Positions 4,768 to 7,423 of a stretch of DNA of 7,423 nt are shown in pieces. Under the pieces are notes generated by a model that made no database searches, was not told where the DNA came from, and saw only the letters and a list, made by a program, of their open reading frames with translations. Position 1 is the first letter of the stretch; each line of letters opens with the position of its first letter. This DNA is from an uncultured Collinsella sp. (GTDB lineage: Bacteria > Actinomycetota > Coriobacteriia > Coriobacteriales > Coriobacteriaceae), in NCBI GenBank assembly GCA_900556285.1, contig USOF01000045.1, positions 1 to 7,423 on the forward strand, read 5' to 3'. The translations under genes were made by a program, and so were the position numbers.

Positions 4768-6621
4768 TTGAATTATCTGAGTGAGATGCTCAAATTGCCG
4801 GTCTTGGACGTCGACGGCGAAAAGCTCGGCGTGGTCAACGATTTTGGCATTGCTACCGGCGAAGTTTTTCCGCACGTGACGTCGCTCGCGTTCCGCGGCC
4901 CCGGCAAGACGCCGTTTATGATCAGCTGGCGCAAATGGGTCGATCGTATCGACGAGACGGGTGTACACCTTAAGACGTCGGCCACCGAAATCCGTTTTTC
5001 GTACCTGCAGCCGACCGAACTCTTGCTTGCCCGCGACGTGCTCAACAAGCAGATCGTCGACACGCAGGGCATGAAGGTCGTGCGTGTAAACGACATCAAG
5101 TTTTCCATGTCGGGCGAAAATCAGCTGCGTCTGCTGGGCGCCGAGGTCGGTGCCCGCGGTCTGCTACGCGCCATCAGCCCCGCGCTCGAGCATATCGTCG
5201 AAGGCTTTATGAAGCACCTGGGCAAGCCGCTCAGTGAGGACATCATCGCTTGGTCCTACATGGACCTGCTCGACCGCTCGACCAAGAACATTCAACTCTC
5301 GGTGTCGCACAAGACGCTCGGCGAGCTGCACCCTGCCGACATCGCCGACATTATCGAGCAGCTCGACCCGCGCCTACGTGCGCAGGTGTTTGCGCAGCTC
5401 GATACTGCCCAGGCCGCCGAGGCCATCTCGGAGTTCGATGACGATGAGCTTATGACCGAGATGCTCGAGGGTCTGTCCGACACCGACGCATCGTCGATGC
5501 TGGCCATGATGGACCCGGACGACGCCGCCGATCTGATCGACGAGCTCGATTACGAGAAGGCCGAGAAGCTCTTGCGCCTGATGGGCGTCAAGGAGGAGAA
5601 GGCGATTCGTAATCTGCTGGGCTACGAGGACAACACCGCCGGCCGCATCATGACCTCGGAGTTTGTCTCCCTGCCTGCTACGGCAACGGTCGGTGACGCC
5701 ATCGAGGCGATTCGCGAGCTCGACGAGGACTTCGAGAGCGTCTACTACGTCTATACCGAGGATCCGAGCGGCATGCTGACCGGCGTGCTTTCGCTGCGCA
5801 CGCTGATCGTAGCCGACCGCGACGCCACGCTGGGTCAGCTGGCCTATCGCGACCTGGTCTATGTGTCGCCCGACGAGGACCAGGAAGACGTGACGGACGA
5901 GATGACCAAGTACGACCTGGTTGCCATCCCTGTCTGCGACGAGAACCGTCATATCCTGGGTATCGTGACCTTTGATGACGCCATGGACGTTATCGCCGAG
6001 GAGCACCAGGAGGACCTGCAGATCGCCGGCCTCAGCTCGGGCGAGAGCGGATCGGGCGAGTCGGTGCACACCTTCACCTGGTTCGCCCAGCGCCAGTACT
6101 GGATCGTGGTGTGGGCCATCGCCGCGTGCACCATCGGCGCCATCGCGGTCGAGCCGCAGGGCACCGCGCAGGCCATCACCGCCCAGGGTCTGTCGACTCT
6201 CATGCCCATCGCCATCATGCCGGTGGTGCTGCTCGCGGCCATGCGCATGACCGCTTTTGTGAAGAACAGCTTCCTTGAGTACGATGAGCGCGAGGACGAG
6301 GCCAAGCCGTATCTGGGCTTCTTCATCAAGTCCACCTTCATCGGCGTTGTGCTGGCAGCCGTGGTCTACCTGTGCGGCGAGCTCATGGCCACCACCATCT
6401 TCGCCGCGGCCCAGCCCTGGGTGGTGCCCACCTTCTTGGCGTGCTTCCAAGGTGCGGCGGCCGTCATCGCGGCAACCTACGCGTCCGCGGTGATCTACTT
6501 CGCCGTGCTGGTGCGGGGCGAGGAGCGCGACAACGTCGCCTCGGGTACCTCGCTCACCTTCGCCGCCGTGCTGCTGGCGGCGTTGGCCTACACGGTGGTT
6601 GGCTCCATTCCGCTGCTGTAA
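4768..6621 (+). CDS. MgtE-like protein: PRC-barrels, MgtE_N, CBS pair, atypical membrane domain
   Basis: The protein has 617 residues, against about 450 for a classical MgtE Mg2+ channel. Translation probably begins at TTG 4768, five bases after GGGGAG; ATG 4786 is the fallback but lacks a good site. Two PRC-barrel-like modules lie at about residues 8-80 and 88-140 (RDVLNKQIVDTQGMKVV). MgtE_N follows at about 186-290, starting LHPADIADIIEQLDP and rich in Asp/Glu (MDPDDAADLIDELD), the acidic helical bundle that binds Mg2+ in this family. A CBS pair spans about 292-412 (GRIMTSEFVSL onward). The C-terminus has five hydrophobic segments (about 445-465, 477-498, 517-540, 553-585, 594-616). The MgtE pore signature (GGNAGxQ-type) is not visible, and the TM5 Asp of the ion site appears absent after VASG. 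It therefore senses Mg2+ by family logic, but transport is uncertain. The neighbouring Mg2+-type NRAMP gene supports a Mg2+ role. Confidence 0.9.
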   Translation: MNYLSEMLKLPVLDVDGEKLGVVNDFGIATGEVFPHVTSLAFRGPGKTPFMISWRKWVDRIDETGVHLKTSATEIRFSYLQPTELLLARDVLNKQIVDTQGMKVVRVNDIKFSMSGENQLRLLGAEVGARGLLRAISPALEHIVEGFMKHLGKPLSEDIIAWSYMDLLDRSTKNIQLSVSHKTLGELHPADIADIIEQLDPRLRAQVFAQLDTAQAAEAISEFDDDELMTEMLEGLSDTDASSMLAMMDPDDAADLIDELDYEKAEKLLRLMGVKEEKAIRNLLGYEDNTAGRIMTSEFVSLPATATVGDAIEAIRELDEDFESVYYVYTEDPSGMLTGVLSLRTLIVADRDATLGQLAYRDLVYVSPDEDQEDVTDEMTKYDLVAIPVCDENRHILGIVTFDDAMDVIAEEHQEDLQIAGLSSGESGSGESVHTFTWFAQRQYWIVVWAIAACTIGAIAVEPQGTAQAITAQGLSTLMPIAIMPVVLLAAMRMTAFVKNSFLEYDEREDEAKPYLGFFIKSTFIGVVLAAVVYLCGELMATTIFAAAQPWVVPTFLACFQGAAAVIAATYASAVIYFAVLVRGEERDNVASGTSLTFAAVLLAALAYTVVGSIPLL

Positions 6622-6625
6622 CGCC

Positions 6626-6654
6626 TTGTCGGTAACTTATAAGCAACGTATACC
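6626..6654 (+). promoter_or_regulatory. Possible promoter for the NRAMP-like gene
   Basis: TTGTCG (6626-6631) and TATACC (6649-6654) are separated by exactly 17 bases and each match 4 of 6 consensus bases. Initiation would fall near 6661, at the start of the tandem repeat. The 74-base gap also allows co-transcription with the MgtE-like gene. Confidence 0.3.
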
Positions 6655-6658
6655 AAGC

Positions 6659-6684
6659 TGTAGTACCTAAGTGTAGTACCTAAG
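6659..6684. repeat. Perfect 13-bp tandem direct repeat
   Basis: TGTAGTACCTAAG occurs twice head to tail (6659-6671 and 6672-6684) with no mismatch. The second copy runs into AAGGG (6682-6686), which serves as the ribosome-binding site nine bases before the ATG at 6696. It may be a regulator site or a recent slippage duplication. Confidence 0.85.
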
Positions 6685-6695
6685 GGTTGTAAGGC

Positions 6696-7384
6696 ATGCA
6701 ACAAGAAACCAAGCAAAAACTCACTGTCGCCGCGGTGCTGGGAGCCATGGGCCCCGGTCTTCTGGCGGCGCTTTCCGGCAACGACGCCGGCGGCATCGCC
6801 ACCTACTCCAGCGCCGGCGCCAGCTACGGATACGGCACCCTGTGGATGCTGCCCGTCATGGCGCTGCTGCTCATCGTGGTGCAGGAGACCGCCGCACGCT
6901 GCGGCTGCGTTACGGGCAAGGGCTTCGCGTCGCTTATCCGCGAAAAGTACGGCGTTCGCAAGAGCGCCTTCGCCATGATGGCGCTGCTTATCGCCAACAC
7001 CGCCGTCACCATCTCCGAGTTCGCGGGCATCGCGTCCGGCCTTGCGCTCTTTGGCGTGCCCAAGACCGTCTCCGTGCCGCTGGTGGCGCTGCTGGTGTGG
7101 ATGCTTACCATGTCGGGTAGCTTCCGCCGTATCGAGAAGATCTTGCTGTTGGTCAGCTGCGTCTTTGTTACCTACATCGTCGCGGCGTTCTTGGCGGGCC
7201 CCAACTGGGGCGAGGTGGCCGTCGCCACGGTGACCCCGCATATCGCCAGCGACCCGCGCTACGTGTCGCTGCTGGTGGCGACCATTGGTACCACCATCGC
7301 TCCGTGGATGATCTTCTTGGCGCAAAACAACGTGGTCGATAAGAACATCAGGGAAGACGGCATTGTCCTGCAGCGCATCGACAC
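6696..7384 (+). CDS. SLC11/NRAMP-family transporter of the Mg2+-type (NRMT-like), 3'-truncated
   Basis: 229 genuine residues remain of a family usually longer than 400, ending in adapter sequence. The ATG follows AAGGG (6682-6686). TM1 carries GPGLLAALSGNDAGG (19-33), where typical NRAMP Mn/Fe transporters such as MntH have DPGN; here it is D30-A-G-G33, so the metal-binding Asn is replaced by Gly. TM6 carries IGTTIAPWMIFLAQ (from 197), where MntH has A-[TV]-V-M-P-H; the metal-binding Met is replaced by Ala202. From memory, these two substitutions define the NRAMP-related Mg2+ transporters (NRMT), characterised from Eggerthella lenta, which carry Mg2+ and Mn2+ in a wider site. Several hydrophobic segments between (about 44-65, 88-115, 124-138, 148-170) fit the fold. 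Placement directly after an MgtE-like gene supports Mg2+ as substrate. It should not be annotated as mntH. Confidence 0.88.
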
Positions 7385-7423
7385 CTGTCTCTTATACACA
7401 TCTGACGCTGCCGACGATCTTAC
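7385..7423. other. Illumina Nextera adapter contamination at contig end
   Basis: CTGTCTCTTATACACATCT (7385-7403) is the reverse complement of the Tn5 mosaic end used in Nextera libraries. It is followed by GACGCTGCCGACGA (7404-7417), the rest of the Read 1 transposase adapter. The last six bases, TCTTAC, match the start of the reverse complement of i5 index S517 (GCGTAAGA) as I remember it. The transporter frame reads through without a stop, adding false residues. These bases are not genomic. Confidence 0.96.

Noticed and set aside
5374..6450. Minus-strand open frame of 358 codons
   Set aside because: It is antisense to the MgtE-like gene, His/Gly/Asp-rich with no recognisable motif; an artefact of codon bias.
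7385..7403. A genuine Tn5-type transposon end
   Set aside because: The bases that follow are the synthetic Nextera Read 1 adapter, not IS50 sequence.

Overview
The window is a GC-rich contig end with dense, codirectional genes, all on the + strand. Codon use (C/G-ending) and gene content (a PRC-barrel/MgtE fusion, an NRAMP-related Mg2+ transporter with a DAGG motif, a membrane-anchored deacetylase-like protein) suggest a high-GC Gram-positive, most likely an actinobacterium of the class Coriobacteriia (Collinsella or Eggerthella type). That placement is inference from style and families; no rRNA or other marker is present.

Layout. 3-821 is the 3' part of a CNNM/CorC (HlyC/CorC) family gene with its CBS pair and CorC_HlyC domain. 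24 bases later, 846-1679 encodes a protein whose first ~165 residues look like the N-terminal domain of cyanophycin synthetase standing alone, followed by an acidic low-complexity tail. After a gap with a consensus -10 box and a hairpin touching the ribosome-binding site comes a coupled pair: a YtxH-like envelope protein (1816-2205) and a double PRC-barrel protein (2205-2960), overlapping by one base. A strong 11-bp hairpin (2982-3011) then separates them from 3033-4439, a membrane-anchored protein with a polysaccharide deacetylase (NodB) fold in which the metal-binding histidines are replaced.

The 328-base gap 4440-4767 looks like a structured leader: an inverted repeat, an extended -10 box, a possible 10-codon leader peptide and two strong hairpins. 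It precedes 4768-6621, an MgtE-like protein with two PRC-barrel modules, MgtE_N, a CBS pair and an atypical five-segment membrane domain. After a 13-bp perfect tandem repeat the last gene (6696 onward) is a truncated SLC11/NRAMP-family transporter whose binding-site residues match the Mg2+-transporting NRMT branch, not MntH. The final 39 bases (7385-7423) are Illumina Nextera adapter and probably i5 index sequence, not genome.

Three of the seven genes belong to families tied to Mg2+ (CNNM/CorC, MgtE, NRMT). The last two are adjacent and plausibly act together in Mg2+ uptake and sensing under a leader-controlled promoter. The most unusual items are the stand-alone cyanophycin-synthetase-like domain with an intact HxxEH motif, the apparently degenerate deacetylase, and the MgtE-like protein lacking the MgtE pore signature.
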